A stretch of 64,000 nucleotides of DNA, taken from positions 172,949,171 to 173,013,170 of the forward strand of contig JBOZIK010000001.1 of NCBI GenBank assembly GCA_051453625.1. The letters are read 5' to 3'. The DNA comes from Welwitschia mirabilis (lineage: Eukaryota > Gnetophyta > Gnetopsida > Welwitschiales). The translations under genes were made by a program, and so were the position numbers. Each line of letters opens with the position of its first letter. Position 1 is the stretch's first letter. Under the pieces are notes generated by a model. It searched no databases. It saw only the letters and a list, made by a program, of their open reading frames with translations, and had not been told where the DNA came from. Below are positions 24,241 through 35,681 of the stretch, in pieces.

Positions 24241-26179
24241 GATGAAAAAACGTATTCATAAACTCTAAAATAAATTCAAACATGATAAAAAGTTAATCCA
24301 TAAAAACTTTTAACATCATCAACTAGTCTTATTATATAATATTATAGTGCATCTTCTACATAAAAAGTTGACCTTAAATGGTTAAGTCCTTACCTTATTG
24401 AAAAAGTACATATGACTTTGTTGAGATTCCTGACTTAACCACTAAAACACTTAAAAGGTTAATGGACAAAGGTTGAAACTATATAAGAAGTATTTTAATA
24501 TAAACATGATAGAAGCATTATCCTTGGAGATTCCCTTTAATGAGGATAACTTATTCCCTGTCATTATCTAAATTTTCTCTTAGCTTATTTCTTTGAAGAT
24601 CTATCTTTCAAAAATGACTTATGTATTTTTTTTATTTCTATGACTAGTCTTTGTACTTATCATTTTACACTGGTAAGATTGAATTCACTTAATCTTAAAA
24701 CATTCACATGTCTATGAACTTTGTTTTGAAGGAAGATGCTTTATTTCTTATGTTTTTCTCAATGATGAAAGTTCTTAGATTATTTAAGGGTATTCTTTTA
24801 TATCTTTTATCTTATTACTTTTCCTTTATCTTTTGAAATATTTGATTATGTGGAATTTATCTGTCATTTAAAAAAAGGAAAAAAAAGGGGAAAAGAGCAA
24901 AGAAGAAATAAGACCATGATGTTTTATATTTGAGATAGCTTAAAAACTTGGTCATCATAATGTCCTACCGTAAGTACATTAGGGAAATTTTTTTCCAAAA
25001 TGGGCCTTTAATAGTATAATATGATAGCTCTGAAAACTCCACTGGAAGGTCAGTTGTCCATGATTAAGGGGTTCTTACTTCTCTAACTATGGATTTAGTT
25101 CCCTTCCCTCATCATGGATAATAAAATAATAAAAACTTTAAAACTATAAGATTAGTAGTATTCCTAGTGTTATTAGAGACATTGTTTATTTTTTACACTC
25201 TTAGTCTTTCCACATGATCATTTTATTTCTGAGGATTCGGATGTTTGTTTTGAGATGTAATCAAGTGAGTTCATTTTTGAGAAACTCTTTGATCTTATTA
25301 ATTATTATTTAAAGCATTATATTTTTAGCATTTTCATAGCCACTACCTTATCAAATGAAATTTTACATATTTATACATTTAATCATGCATTTTAAAGCAA
25401 GTGATGTTATGATTTCTTCCATGGGAGTATACTATGTTAAAATCTAGGGTAGGTAGGATATCTTATTTATGTTACCTTATATCCATTATTTCTATTTTTT
25501 TTTAATTGTCTAGATAGTTATTTCAAAGTCATTTCCCTATTTCTTACCATTTTAGGATCTTAGCATTTAATAGTTTCCTTACTTAGTTTTTAATAAAATT
25601 GATTTCTTAATTAGATGTTTTTTATTACAAATTTTGTAATTTCTATTTTAATCTTTTGGAGTTCTAAACAATGTTCATAATCATTTTTGTTAAGGTACAT
25701 GTGTTGGGTACTTAGGGATTTGCTTCATTCCAATTAGTATAGTTTCCTTGTTTACTCTTTTCATGTTGTTAGACTATTTCCTAGATCTCTATTTTTTAAT
25801 TCTGACATTTTTACACTCAACTTTGTAATCAATTTATTAACTATTAAAATTCAAAAACATCCATCATCCACAATCTCATCTTGACATATTAATTTTCATT
25901 TGTTCTCATTAGCCAATATGGGATGTATTATTTTTCCTCAAGGAAGGGTAAGATTCATTTCACAAATTTATGGGATTGTTTTTAAGTTTTCATGAGATAT
26001 AGTTTTTGAAATTTCCACTCCATACATGCATTACATTTTATTCTGCTATGTGATATGTTTGAGATTATTTATGATCGTACTTTATAAATCTAAAATTGAT
26101 TTTATTAAAGATAATTTGGCTCACAATTGAGTTGTTCTCTTGGTTTTATTATGGATTGATAAAGCTAAGTGGGAATCTA
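24241..26179 (+). other. gypsy-1 3' non-coding region
   Basis: About 1.9 kb without open frames between integrase and the 3' LTR. The part 24630-25130 matches 56010-56470 of the gypsy-2 element: a short hairpin, an A/G-rich tract, then GGGCCTTTAATAGT ... GATAGCTCTGAAAACTCCA. A short purine run at 26167-26175 (AAGTGGGAA) is the only candidate polypurine tract. Confidence 0.65.
24674..24697 (+). other. hairpin in shared 3' module (gypsy-1 copy)
   Basis: TAAGATT (24674-24680) and AATCTTA (24691-24697) form a 7-bp stem. The same hairpin, with a 9-bp stem, is in gypsy-2 at 56030-56054, followed in both by AAAACATTC. Confidence 0.6.
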
Positions 26180-27426
26180 TGATGCAACACCAAATTATAA
26201 GTATTTGATGAGGTGTTATGAGCTATTTTGCAAGACATTTATATAGGTTTAGATGCAATTCTAAGGACTATGAAGAGTTGATGAATGATAACAAATAAAC
26301 ACAATTCTTGCCATGTTTAGAGGCATTTCAGGAATGTTCTAATGTATAATGCTTTGGAGGAAGATCAATAATATTATAAGCTAACTTATTTTAAGTTAAA
26401 AAGATAAGAAGTACTATCATTTCCACTATTGTTCCCATGACAGAAAGGATAATAAAATTATACAAGCCAAATGAGATGCTGACATGGACTGGAGCTAGAA
26501 TCAATGAAGACCTCTTTTTTAAAGGTGTCATTCTTAATGTTGTCCACATGATATGAATGACAACAAATGATGAATCATATATTATCATCCCCATTGTCAT
26601 CCTCATGATAGTCAAGACAATAACTAAAACAACTAGATAACTTTATTTGTTTTATCTATTTCTTTCTCTAATTTGAGCATGTTTTTTTAGTGCATTTTGA
26701 GTTATGGTTATGCCTTACTTTATATATAAATAAATCCCTCCTTTTAATGCTTCTATCATATTTGATGCAATATAAATTCTTATAATAAGAGATCAAAGGA
26801 AGGGAGATCCATCTTATGTAGTTGTAGAAAGATGTTTCTCTGGTATTAGGCTATGCATCCTCCACTGAGGTGTGGCTATTTTGTAATTCAAATGCTATTT
26901 TAATTCATAATACAAACTTTATTTCTTTTATTTATTAATACTTTAATATCTCTTATGGTCCAGGTTATTCTTAATTTGGTGATAGTCTCATTAATGATAT
27001 AGATATTAAGGTAGATTTTGTTAAGGTTGATGACAATAGTTTAGAAGAATTTTGCATTTTGCTTTATTCAACTTACTTAATAGCCTAAGTTGGTCCTGGT
27101 TAGTGATGGTTTCCTTGGCTGGTTTTAGTTATATAAGACCAATATTCTTAACACATTGATTTAGTAATCAGATAGGTGTTCATCTAGATTAAGTACATTT
27201 GCATTGCATTGCATGTTTACTTTCTTGCATTATTCTTAAGTTTACAATATAATATTTCTTTAAAAATTAGTTATCCTCCTTCTCTCACATGGTTTCAAAA
27301 TGTTTATGATATTTTGACAACTTCCATTTATATAGTATGTCATATTTTATATTATATAAATATATATATTTGTAATTAATAGGATTTTATAAAGAATAAA
27401 AATTTGTAAAATTATGCACTGCAATA
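26180..27426 (+). repeat. gypsy-1 3' LTR
   Basis: 1247 bp from TGATGCAACACC to CACTGCAATA, where the final CA has become TA. TATA box at 26725-26734. It carries the paired ATCATCC motif at 26413 and 26581. It reads without a break through the point where the 5' LTR has a 561-N gap. Confidence 0.85.
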
Positions 27427-27458
27427 ATCCCTCCCCTCTGAGTTTAATTTGATTGTCG
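27427..27458 (+). repeat. Copia-1 3' LTR, terminal 32 bp
   Basis: CTCTGAGTTTAATTTGATTG aligns with the end of the 5' LTR (TTCTAAGTTCAATTCAATCC), differing mostly by transitions. It is cut from the rest of the LTR by gypsy-1. The terminal CA is now CG. Confidence 0.65.
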
Positions 27459-27463
27459 ATTTG
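27459..27463. repeat. 5-bp target-site duplication of Copia-1, right
   Basis: ATTTG, partner of ATTTA at 7549-7553. Satellite sequence continues directly (AATTAATAAAATTTTATGAA), completing the unit interrupted at 7553. Confidence 0.75.
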
Positions 27464-30265
27464 AATTAATAAAATTTTATGAACTTAGTATTATTATGTT
27501 ATGATTTTAATTTAATGTTTATAAGATGTCATGGATTTAACTTAGTTCTTATAGAACTAATATAGGATGCATGGTTCTAAGTTATTATTTATATAGTATT
27601 ATGAATCAAACCTAGATGTTATACAGCTAGTATGAAGTACCATGATTTTAATTTAATGTCTATAGGGCATTATGAAATAAACTAAACTTGTACAATTAAT
27701 ATATAATTCCATGATTCTGATTTAGTATCAATAGAGCATATGGATCTGAGATGAACCTTGTATAACTAGTATAGGACATCATGGTTTTGATCATAATATT
27801 TATATAGTGTGATGAATCTAACTTAAAACTTGTATAATTAATATAGGACATGATGATTTTACTTTGGTGTTTATAGGAAATCATGGATCTGAATTAAACT
27901 CTATATAGTTTGTATAAGTTACATGATTTTGATGTAATTTTTATAGGTTGTTATAAATCTAAACTAGAACTTATTTAACATAATAACTTATGGATCTAAA
28001 TTAAACCACATACATTGCATATAAAAAACCATGATTATGATTCAACGATCATAATATGATAAATCTAAACTAGACCTTGTACACTAAGTATAGAGCATTA
28101 TGGTTTAAACTTAGTAACTATAGAAAATAGACCTCATACTCTTAGTATAGGATGCTATGATTTTAACTTGGCAACTATAAGGTGTTATGGATTTGAATTT
28201 AATCTTGTACATTTATTAAAAATGATTATTATTTTACATTAATTAATATAGGATTTCATGCATTTTACCTAAACCCCATATGATTATAGGGCATCATGAA
28301 TCTAACCAAAACTTGTACACTTAGTATAAGGCACCATCGTTCTAACTTGGTAATTATAGGATGTCATGGATTTAAAGTGAATCTCATANNNNNNNNNNNN
28401 NNNNNNNNNNNNNNNNNNNNNNNNNNNNNNNNNNNNNNNNNNNNNNNNNNNNNNNNNNNNNNNNNNNNNNNNNNNNNNNNNNNNNNNNNNNNNNNNNNNN
28501 NNNNNNNNNNNNNNNNNNNNNNNNNNNNNNNNNNNNNNNNNNNNNNNNNNNNNNNNNNNNNNNNNNNNNNNNNNNNNNNNNNNNNNNNNNNNNNNNNNNN
28601 NNNNNNNNNNNNNNNNNNNNNNNNNNNNNNNNNNNNNNNNNNNNNNNNNNNNNNNNNNNNNNNNNNNNNNNNNNNNNNNNNNNNNNNNNNNNNNNNNNNN
28701 NNNNNNNNNNNNNNNNNNNNNNNNNNNNNNNNNNNNNNNNNNNNNNNNNNNNNNNNNNNNNNNNNNNNNNNNNNNNNNNNNNNNNNNNNNNNNNNNNNNN
28801 NNNNNNNNNNNNNNNNNNNNNNNNNNNNNNNNNNNNNNNNNNNNNNNNNNNNNNNNNNNNNNNNNNNNNNNNNNNNNNNNNNNNNNNNNNNNNNNNNNNN
28901 NNNNNNNNNNNNNNNNNNNNNNNNNNNNNNNNNNNNNNNNNNNNNNNNNNNNNNNNNNNNNNNNNNNNNNNNNNNNNNNNNNNNNNNNNNNNNNNNNNNN
29001 NNNNNNNNNNNNNNNNNNNNNNNNNNNNNNNNNNNNNNNNNTTTAATATCTATAATAGGTCATGAATCTAACAAGAATCTTGTATAGTTAGTAAAGGATG
29101 TCATAGTTCTAATTTAAAGTTTATAAGAAATCATGAATTTTATCTAAGCCTTGTATAATTATTAGGGGACATAATGATCTTGATTTAATATATATGAGAT
29201 GCCATAAATCTAACTTAGATTTTGTATATTTATTATAGGATGAAATGATTCTAATTTAATGCTTATAAAATGCCATAGATCTAAACTAGATTTGGTACAC
29301 TTAGTATAAGACATCATAGTTTTGAATTAATGGTTATAGGATGTTATAGCTCTAAAGTAGACCTCATACACTTAGTCTAAAAAACCATCATTCTAGATTG
29401 ATGACTATAAATCATCATAGATATAAATTAGATCTTATGTATTTATTATAGAATTCCATGAATTGGATCTTATACATCCCTTATAGGATGTCCTAGTTTT
29501 GACTTAGTAACTATAGGAAATAATGAATTTTAACTAAAACACATACACTTAGTATAGGACACCATTCTTTTAAATTGGTAATTATAGGATGTCATGAATA
29601 TAAAATTAAACTTTTACACTAGTATAGGTTGTTATGATTATAACTTAATAAGCATAGGCATCATGAAACTAGACTAGACTAACATCCTTAACATAAGCTA
29701 CCATGATTTTTATTTGATGATCAAAGGATGGCATGGAGTTTAATTAGAAGTCATAATCTTAATATAGGATATTGTAATTCTAATTTAACAACTATAACAT
29801 GCAATGGATCTAAACTATGCCTTACATAATTAATGTAGGATTCCATTACTTTAGTTTAATAACTATAGACATCATATATCTAAACTAGATGTGATATAAT
29901 TAGTATAGGATGTTATGGGTTTAAGGTAATGACTCTATGGCATCATGGATTTAAACTAAACCTTATACATTTAATGTAGCATTTAATGATTTCAACATGA
30001 TAAGTATAAGACATTATGGATCTAAACTAAACATTTTACAGTTAGCATAGAGTAACATGATTCTAACTTGATGATTACAAGGCATCATAAATCTAAGCTA
30101 GATCTCATACAATTAGTATAGAGAATTATGATTGTAATTTGATGGCTAGAGGACACCATGGTCTATAGTTAAGATACATCTCCATAATTCTAACTTAGTA
30201 ACTATAGAAACTCATAAATCTAAAATTCAAGATTTATACTTCATATAGCATGTCATAGTTTTAAA
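27464..30265. repeat. satellite array, about 72-bp unit (right part)
   Basis: About 39 degenerate units, counting the 653-N gap at 28389-29041 at face value. Successive heads at 27769, 27841 and 27912 give a 71-72 bp period. The unit reads roughly CTTAGTATAGGACACCATGG, TTCTAACTTGGTAACTATAGG, ATGTCATGGATCTAAACTAG, ACCTTGTACA. Its first half matches the 51-bp units at 7050-7553; the second half has another GTCATGG-type core, so the longer unit may be a fused pair. The first partial unit after the insertion is of the 51-bp type. Short ORFs inside (27696-27884 and 28296 onward) are only repeat sequence. Confidence 0.9.
28389..29041. other. assembly gap (653 N) in satellite
   Basis: Satellite units lie on both sides, so the gap is most likely more of the same array with uncertain copy number. 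Confidence 0.99.
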
Positions 30266-31860
30266 TAAAGAAAATTTAAATTTCATAACTAAGCCAGATT
30301 TATATGGTAAGACAAACTTACCTATTATTTGAGTTATGTTCATATTATTAATGTTCATTATTTTTCACTAAAAAATTAATCTCTTCTCTATATTACTTTA
30401 TCAATTTTGATTATTCCCAAAAATAAATAATTTCATTTTAGTATTTTTTATTAGTTCTAACTTGTAATAGTTAGGTAACCATTTTATTAACTACAAAAAG
30501 AGGAATAAGAGGATTACCAAATCATATGGTATCTTAATAATATGTATACTAGTAAACCACAAAATACCATATTCATAATCATATTAATGCTTCTAAATAG
30601 ATAACTGATAAATTTCAATAAAAATTTAAAGCTAATTACATAGTCTTAAGGATTTTTGAAATCAATCTAGTTAAAAACTTAACTCTATCTTATGAGTTTT
30701 GGAAAGAAGTTCATGAAAGAAATTCATGCAATCCCTCAAAGTAAATGTATAAAAATCTAGATAAGTGTGTACTAAAAGGATTATTAACATTATAAAATAT
30801 TTCACATAAGCATCAAATAGACCTAAGCACTTGTAAAAATTGATAGACACATTCATAGTTATGAGGATTAAATTTATAATTCAATAGAATCACAAAACTA
30901 ATCTTCTAGACGAAAGGTACTTTTAAGAACATGTTAAGAAGCAATATTTGAAAGTATATGGAAAATATTTAGGATCTTATGAATAAGATTTAATTAAATC
31001 TAGTACATGCAAAATCATTTTTAACTAAAGAATGCTAAAATGATAACCATATCTACTATTCAATAATGTTTTTAACAAAAAATATGGTGACACGATGAAG
31101 TGGACTTAAAAAAGTTAGGAATCATTATATTGATTAGAATTGATTTACAAATGTATTCCATCAAGATTTCATCCTTGACTATTTTATTAAAGATAAATAA
31201 ATACAGCTTAAATGCCTATGTTTAGACAAAAAATCTTAAATAAACATTAGAATGAGTTTCAAGTATTAACAAATTTCTAATAATACAAAGATATTAAATA
31301 GTTAGTTAATGCATTGCTTACCATATCCTCTTAAATCAAATATCCATAATAAGCATACAGAAAGCTAAAATGTTAGATGAAAGTAAAACAACATGTTATG
31401 ATAAATTATTATATGGTAACAAACATCAGTTCTTGATAAAATCCTTAGTACCTTCTATAGTATTAGTCTCAATAATTTTCGTAACTATAGATATATCAAA
31501 TTGTATAGGATTAAACACCTTTAATATTTTAAATTCACAAAAAGGAATGCATAATAAACAACTAGTCAAAGAAGGAGCAGTAAGAAAACAAAATTCAAGT
31601 TTAATCTTCACAATAATAATCATAGAAAGTAGGGAATAAACTATTTATAACCATCCAAATAGGTTTGTTTAAAAATTATTTTTGATTACAAAAATCATAG
31701 GATTTCTTAAAAATAAATATATCTTATTTTTAATTTATCATAGCGAAAGTGATAATTCTATTTCTCTTAGAGTCATAGAAAGTTTTACAGAGAAAAAAAT
31801 TAAAAAATAAAGTTTAGAAGTAAAGGTACCTAGGAGAACATAATTACATAATCATTATAT
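30266..31860. other. A+T-rich DNA, nothing recognised
   Basis: No retroelement motif is visible. An 89-codon ORF at 31370-31639 (+) and a 65-codon ORF opposite it carry no motif I know. Given the composition and the lack of any neighbouring gene, they are probably chance. Confidence 0.45.
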
Positions 31861-31861
31861 T

Positions 31862-32045
31862 TATTTTTTTATTTTTTGAAGTTTAAGATTAGGTAGGTAG
31901 GTTATGCCACACAAATGCCTAATGGCATTTGAACTTATGTAAAATTTCATCTATGCTCCCCTTACTATTATAAGGGTTTGAACTCGAGGTCCTTGAGTTT
32001 AAGATATCCTAACTTTACCACTAAGATGATCCATTAAGATAATAT
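31862..32045 (-). mobile_element. tRNA-derived SINE, minus strand
   Basis: Read on the minus strand, an A-box-like CTTAGTGGTAAAGTT (32011-32025) is followed by a B-box-like GAGTTCAAACCC (31974-31985), then a body ending in an A-rich tail (T run at 31861-31877 on the plus strand). No target duplication could be settled. It is too diverged, and has no cloverleaf, for a working tRNA gene. Confidence 0.6.
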
Positions 32046-32740
32046 CTCTATATTATGTAAATCACATAGAAATAATTAATTATTTAATAGTTAATATGTA
32101 GTTTATCTTTAATATTAAAAAATATGATGTAATTTTAGTAATGTCTTTTTTCTATAAAAGTTGGATATTAGGGCTTTATTATGAATTATATCTCTTTTAA
32201 TTCTTACTCTCTTTAGAGATTGGATGATAAAAGGAAAAGAAAAGATGAAATAAATCCTATTTTTGAAATATAAGAATAAAAAATGCATTGATAATAAGAT
32301 AAGTATTTATGACTTAGTTAGAAAAAAAGACGATATCAAATCATTAGAAGAACTACAAAAGTTTTATAAATTTTTTTAGAGATAAAATTGATCTACCACT
32401 GAAAAGAAGGGTAGAACATACTATTAGATTACTCTTAGGAGCTCAACCAATATTTCATGCCTTCTATAGATTCTTAACAGTATAATTTAAAAAACTAAAA
32501 TTAGAAATTAAAGATCTAGTAAATGAAAGAAAAATTAGACTAAATGTATTACCTAAAAATCCCTTGTTTGATTTATAAAAAAGAAGAATGAATCTCTTAG
32601 ATTATGTTAAGTAATTACCAATTTAATAAGGTAAAAATTAAAAATAAGTATCCTCTACATGGAATTAATGATTTTTTGGATCAAAGGTGGTGAGTATAAC
32701 AATTTACAAAGAGTGATTTAATTTAAATTTTAAATATCAT

Positions 32741-32743
<3 letters not shown>

Positions 32744-32772
<29 letters not shown>
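32744..32772. repeat. (AT)n microsatellite, about 14 units
   Basis: Perfect AT run inside the gypsy-3 RT relic. It makes the YIYIYIYI part of a 66-codon ORF. Confidence 0.95.
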
Positions 32773-32775
<3 letters not shown>

Positions 32776-33060
32776 TAATGTTACTTGGACTTGTTAATGT
32801 AGTTGAAACATTTATGACTGTAGTAAATAAAATTTTCTATTCTTATTTAGATAAGTTTATTATTATTTATGTGGATGGTATATTGATTTACTTAAAAAAG
32901 AGGGATGATGATATTAAGCACCTCAAAAAATATTTATAATTATTAAAGAGACATTTTCTAATAGAAAAATCAAGTAAGTGAATGTTTTTCAAAAATTTTA
33001 TCCATTATATTACACATATCATGTATAAAAATAAAACTAAAACAAAGCCTAATAAAGTTT

Positions 33061-33065
33061 AGCAG
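33061..33065. repeat. target-site duplication of Copia-2, left
   Basis: AGCAG; partner AGTAA at 36807-36811. The two differences are C-to-T and G-to-A. Confidence 0.6.
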
Positions 33066-34155
33066 TGTTGGTATAATGTGATTCAATGTGGATACATCAT
33101 ATCTTTTGTGTTATGGTTATTTCTTAATGTTGTTGTCTAGAAACTTTGATCTTAGAAAATATTATGTTGTGAAAAAATATTAACATATCTTGTAGGGAGT
33201 GTGTCTCATATGGATTATAAAAGATGGATAACTCCAAACCCCTCTATGAAGGAATTGATTAATGTAATGAAATCTAAGAAGATGAATGCCTCTTAAAGAG
33301 AATAATGAAATGCTAGAGAATTTGTATGATATTTTTTTCTATTGATGTTTACTTAATACTTTATCTTATCTTTATGCTTCATTTTATGCCTTAAAGATTG
33401 AGAAAAGTTAAAAGTCATCATTGTTCTAGTTACTTTACTTGAATAACTTTATTCTTCATTTTTAGATCATGTTTTGTTTAAATAATTTAAGATTCAAAGA
33501 TTACAAAAAAGAATTTAAAAAAGGTCATGTAATTAAGTTAAAATGAAAGCATATTTTATTAAATAATAAATATTTCAAGTTCCATTTAAAAGATATAATC
33601 AAAGATTAATGTTCTTTAAATCTTCGTATAAGGATTTGATCACTTCAAGGTGTTATTATATCATTTTATTAAAGAAGGAAAATATTTTTGGATTTGAATA
33701 AAGATCTTAAAATAATTATGCTTTTAAGGCTTTAAATTCATCTTTGAAGTCTTTTATTGATTTAAATATGATGAAAAATAATTTAGCCTTTAAATTTCAC
33801 CATTAGAAATTTGTTTTAGTGATTTTTCAACCCTATTTTCAAAATTACTTATAGGATAGATGTCTATAATACATGAAATAGACATTTTTAACCTTAAAGA
33901 CATCTTTATAAAACTTAATTTTTAAGTTACTAAAAGATAGACATCTATCAACATGTCTTCACAAAGGTAAAATTTGATTATAGAGAGTAGAACTTTTAAG
34001 ATAGGCATCTGATACATCAAAGACATCTTCTAAGTTAAGAAAGATGTCTGATAGGTTACAAATGTTTATGATACTCTAATATGTCTTTTAACATCAAAAA
34101 TTTCTTCAACTCAAATAAGCCAAAATCAACTACGCTTATTAGATATATGTTTACA
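33066..34155 (+). repeat. Copia-2 5' LTR
   Basis: 1090 bp from TGTTGGTATAATGTG to TGTTTACA. Its 3' third (33850-34100) has many AGACATCT/AGATGTCT-like words. Confidence 0.85.
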
Positions 34156-34158
34156 AAG

Positions 34159-34170
34159 TGATATCAGATC
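34159..34170 (+). promoter_or_regulatory. Copia-2 primer-binding site (Met tRNA type)
   Basis: TGATATCAGATC, close to TGGTATCAGAGC, three bases after the LTR. Confidence 0.7.
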
Positions 34171-34339
34171 ATCAAGGCACAAGTATAGATATCTATAGAA
34201 GATCAGATTTAAATTGTAAAATATCATAAAGGTTAGTTTCATCTTCATTTTAATATGTTAAAGGAGATTCCTAGGTGCTCAATTATCTTTAATAAAATTT
34301 AAAATTTTACTTATTAGTGTTAGTTAATAAAGATATTAC

Positions 34340-35160
34340 TTAAATAAAATGAATGTTATGATTTAGTTTAGAATGTTTTCTTTGATCCTCTAAGTCCTAC
34401 TATGTTGAATAGAGAACAAAAATGAAAATATGAATTAGAGAATAGGAACAATGCATTGGCTAAGATAATCATCTATACATCTATAAGTGAAGCCATTGAG
34501 CTAGAGTTAAAAGGAAAAAGAAATTAAAGGATTATTTTAATAGGCTCAAAAATGAGTTTAGAGGTAGCCAAGAGAACATCTAAATCAAACAGTTAAAATA
34601 CTAACTAGAACTTAAATAGGTAAGTCCATTAAATATTTCATTTAAAAAATTTATCAAGTAGTTAAAAATATTGATGAATATAATTGTGAAGTTATTGTAA
34701 AGTAAAAATATATATATAATAGTTTAAATAATCCAAAACAATGCTAGATATAAGAGTGTAATGATTACTTCGATTTAAATAAAAGATCTTGATATCTTAA
34801 TAGTTAATCCATTCATTTCTTATATAAGAACATTATAAGATTTAAAAACAAAGTATCCCTACATAATCAGGCCTATTTTTCAAACTTCCAAAGAGAAAGA
34901 AAAAGAAGTAAAAGATTTACTAGTAGAAGAGAAAGACAAAGTCATCAAAATTAAGGAGGACATAATTAGGCTCTAGTTTTTCTCAAAATTAAAAAAGGAA
35001 ATAAAACTTCAAAGGTTTTCAGAGAGGAAGAGGATCATTCCAAAGAGTTGGTATATTTGATGCTCAAAGAGGAAGAGGTAATTACTCCCAAAATAGGTAT
35101 TAAAAACAATTATTCTAAAGAAGGCACATATAAAGATGAGGTTTATACTTAACACATTTA
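34340..35160 (+). pseudogene. Copia-2 gag relic
   Basis: A broken Copia gag. KYELENRNNALAKIIIYTSI (about 34428-34490), then SEAIELEL, fits the W..R...A...I..SI core of UBN2-type gag. Near the C-terminus GFQRGRGSFQRVGIFDAQRG (35014-35073) is the Arg/Gly-rich tract typical before the zinc knuckle. The knuckle itself was not found. Stops and frameshifts are frequent. Confidence 0.65.
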
Positions 35161-35289
35161 TACTTGGGCTTAAATTTGAAAAATAAGTTAGAGGATATTC
35201 ATTCTTATTATTTTCATTGGGGAGAAATCCACTTCTAGTACTATTATATTTTATGAAATAAATCCAATTTATTGGAAGTTAAAGAAAAA

Positions 35290-35640
35290 ACATGTGTATC
35301 TATTTTGTTCACTAAAGCTAAATATGTCCACATGACTGACTCTCTCTAACATGTTTTATAGATTTTAAAATTATTTAAATAATTGCAAGTAAAAGGAAAA
35401 ACAATAATTGATATGTTTGTTAACAACAACTTAGCTATTTAAAATTCTCAGTAATACACTTTTCACAAAGAAGTTAAAGCACATAAAAAATAAATACTAT
35501 TTCATCAAAGATAAGATGAAGAAAGAATTAATCATGTCCAAGCATGTTTTTACAAATGAACAAGTTACTCATATGTTAATAAATAAGCTACTACTATGTA
35601 AGATTGAATATTTCATATTCAAATCAAACATGATTCTTAT
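35290..35640 (+). pseudogene. Copia-2 RNase H C-terminal relic
   Basis: The end of Copia pol. LFTKAKYVHMTDSL matches the S-T-(A)EAEY.A...A block (the catalytic Glu is lost). VKGKTIIDMFVNNNLAI matches the I..DN.SAI block, with the Asp of DN now Asn. FHKEVKAHKK matches H.RTKHID, and further on KKELIMSKHVFTNEQVTHML matches the Q.AD.LTK end region. In-frame TAA/TAG stand at Gln or Trp positions. It follows the gag relic with no integrase or RT between them. Confidence 0.75.
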
Positions 35641-35681
35641 GTCTTCAACATCTAATTTCCACATTATCCTAAATAAGGACT

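Larger units (their letters stand above)
15862..27426 (+). mobile_element. gypsy-1: Athila-like Ty3/gypsy retrotransposon, nested
   Basis: This is an 11.6-kb element with LTRs at 15862-17678 (containing an N run) and 26180-27426. It has an Asp-tRNA-type primer-binding site and relics of gag, aspartic protease, RT, RNase H and integrase in normal Ty3/gypsy order, then about 1.9 kb of non-coding 3' region. The RT, protease and integrase wording and the tRNA-Asp site fit the Athila branch; that is from recall of family sequences. It sits in the last 40 bp of the Copia-1 3' LTR. A clear target duplication cannot be shown, because both junctions have decayed. Confidence 0.85.
7554..27458 (+). mobile_element. 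Copia-1: decayed LTR retrotransposon inserted in satellite
   Basis: The 5' LTR is 7554-8862. The 3' LTR runs from inside the gap before 14888 to 15861 and finishes at 27427-27458 after interruption by the gypsy-1 element. Without the nested element it is about 8.3 kb including 963 N. It has a Met-tRNA-type primer-binding site, a Copia-type gag relic with one CCHC knuckle, and a second, non-pol relic at 11985-12470 resembling the plant transposon protein domain. No RT, RNase H or integrase is visible. It may be non-autonomous, or pol may have been lost. A 5-bp target duplication (ATTTA/ATTTG) and restoration of a satellite unit across the insertion support the boundaries. Confidence 0.8.
32240..33065 (+). 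pseudogene. gypsy-3 RT relic (5' part)
   Basis: Former Ty3/gypsy RT, possibly chromovirus. RDKIDLPLKRRVEHTIRLL and GAQPIFHAFYRF correspond to the PP.R.VEH.I.L..GA.P...APYR block. From 32773 LGLVNVVETFMTVVNKIFYS matches PFGLTNAPATF...MN.IF, and FIIIYVDGILIYLKKRDDD (from about 32859) is the Y-V-D-D block with the second Asp now Gly (32868-32879). A TA microsatellite has replaced the codons before PFGL. The frame ends at KPNKV, 33060, where Copia-2 is inserted; the gene continues at 36812. No gag was found upstream, so the copy is probably 5'-truncated. Confidence 0.8.

Noticed and set aside
15857-27431. Target-site duplication for gypsy-1
   Set aside because: Left flank CCTAA and right flank ATCCC do not match even allowing transitions. 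The exact ends are uncertain after decay, so none is claimed.
27464-30265. CRISPR-like array
   Set aside because: Units of about 72 bp are repeated along their whole length with no constant repeat and variable spacer, and the window is plant-like. It is a satellite.
31370-31639. 89-codon ORF and its antisense partner
   Set aside because: No recognisable domain and no element context. Chance ORFs of this size are plausible in 60 kb.
31974-32025. tRNA gene
   Set aside because: A and B boxes are present, but no cloverleaf or anticodon arm can be drawn and the body runs on to an A-rich tail. A SINE fits better.
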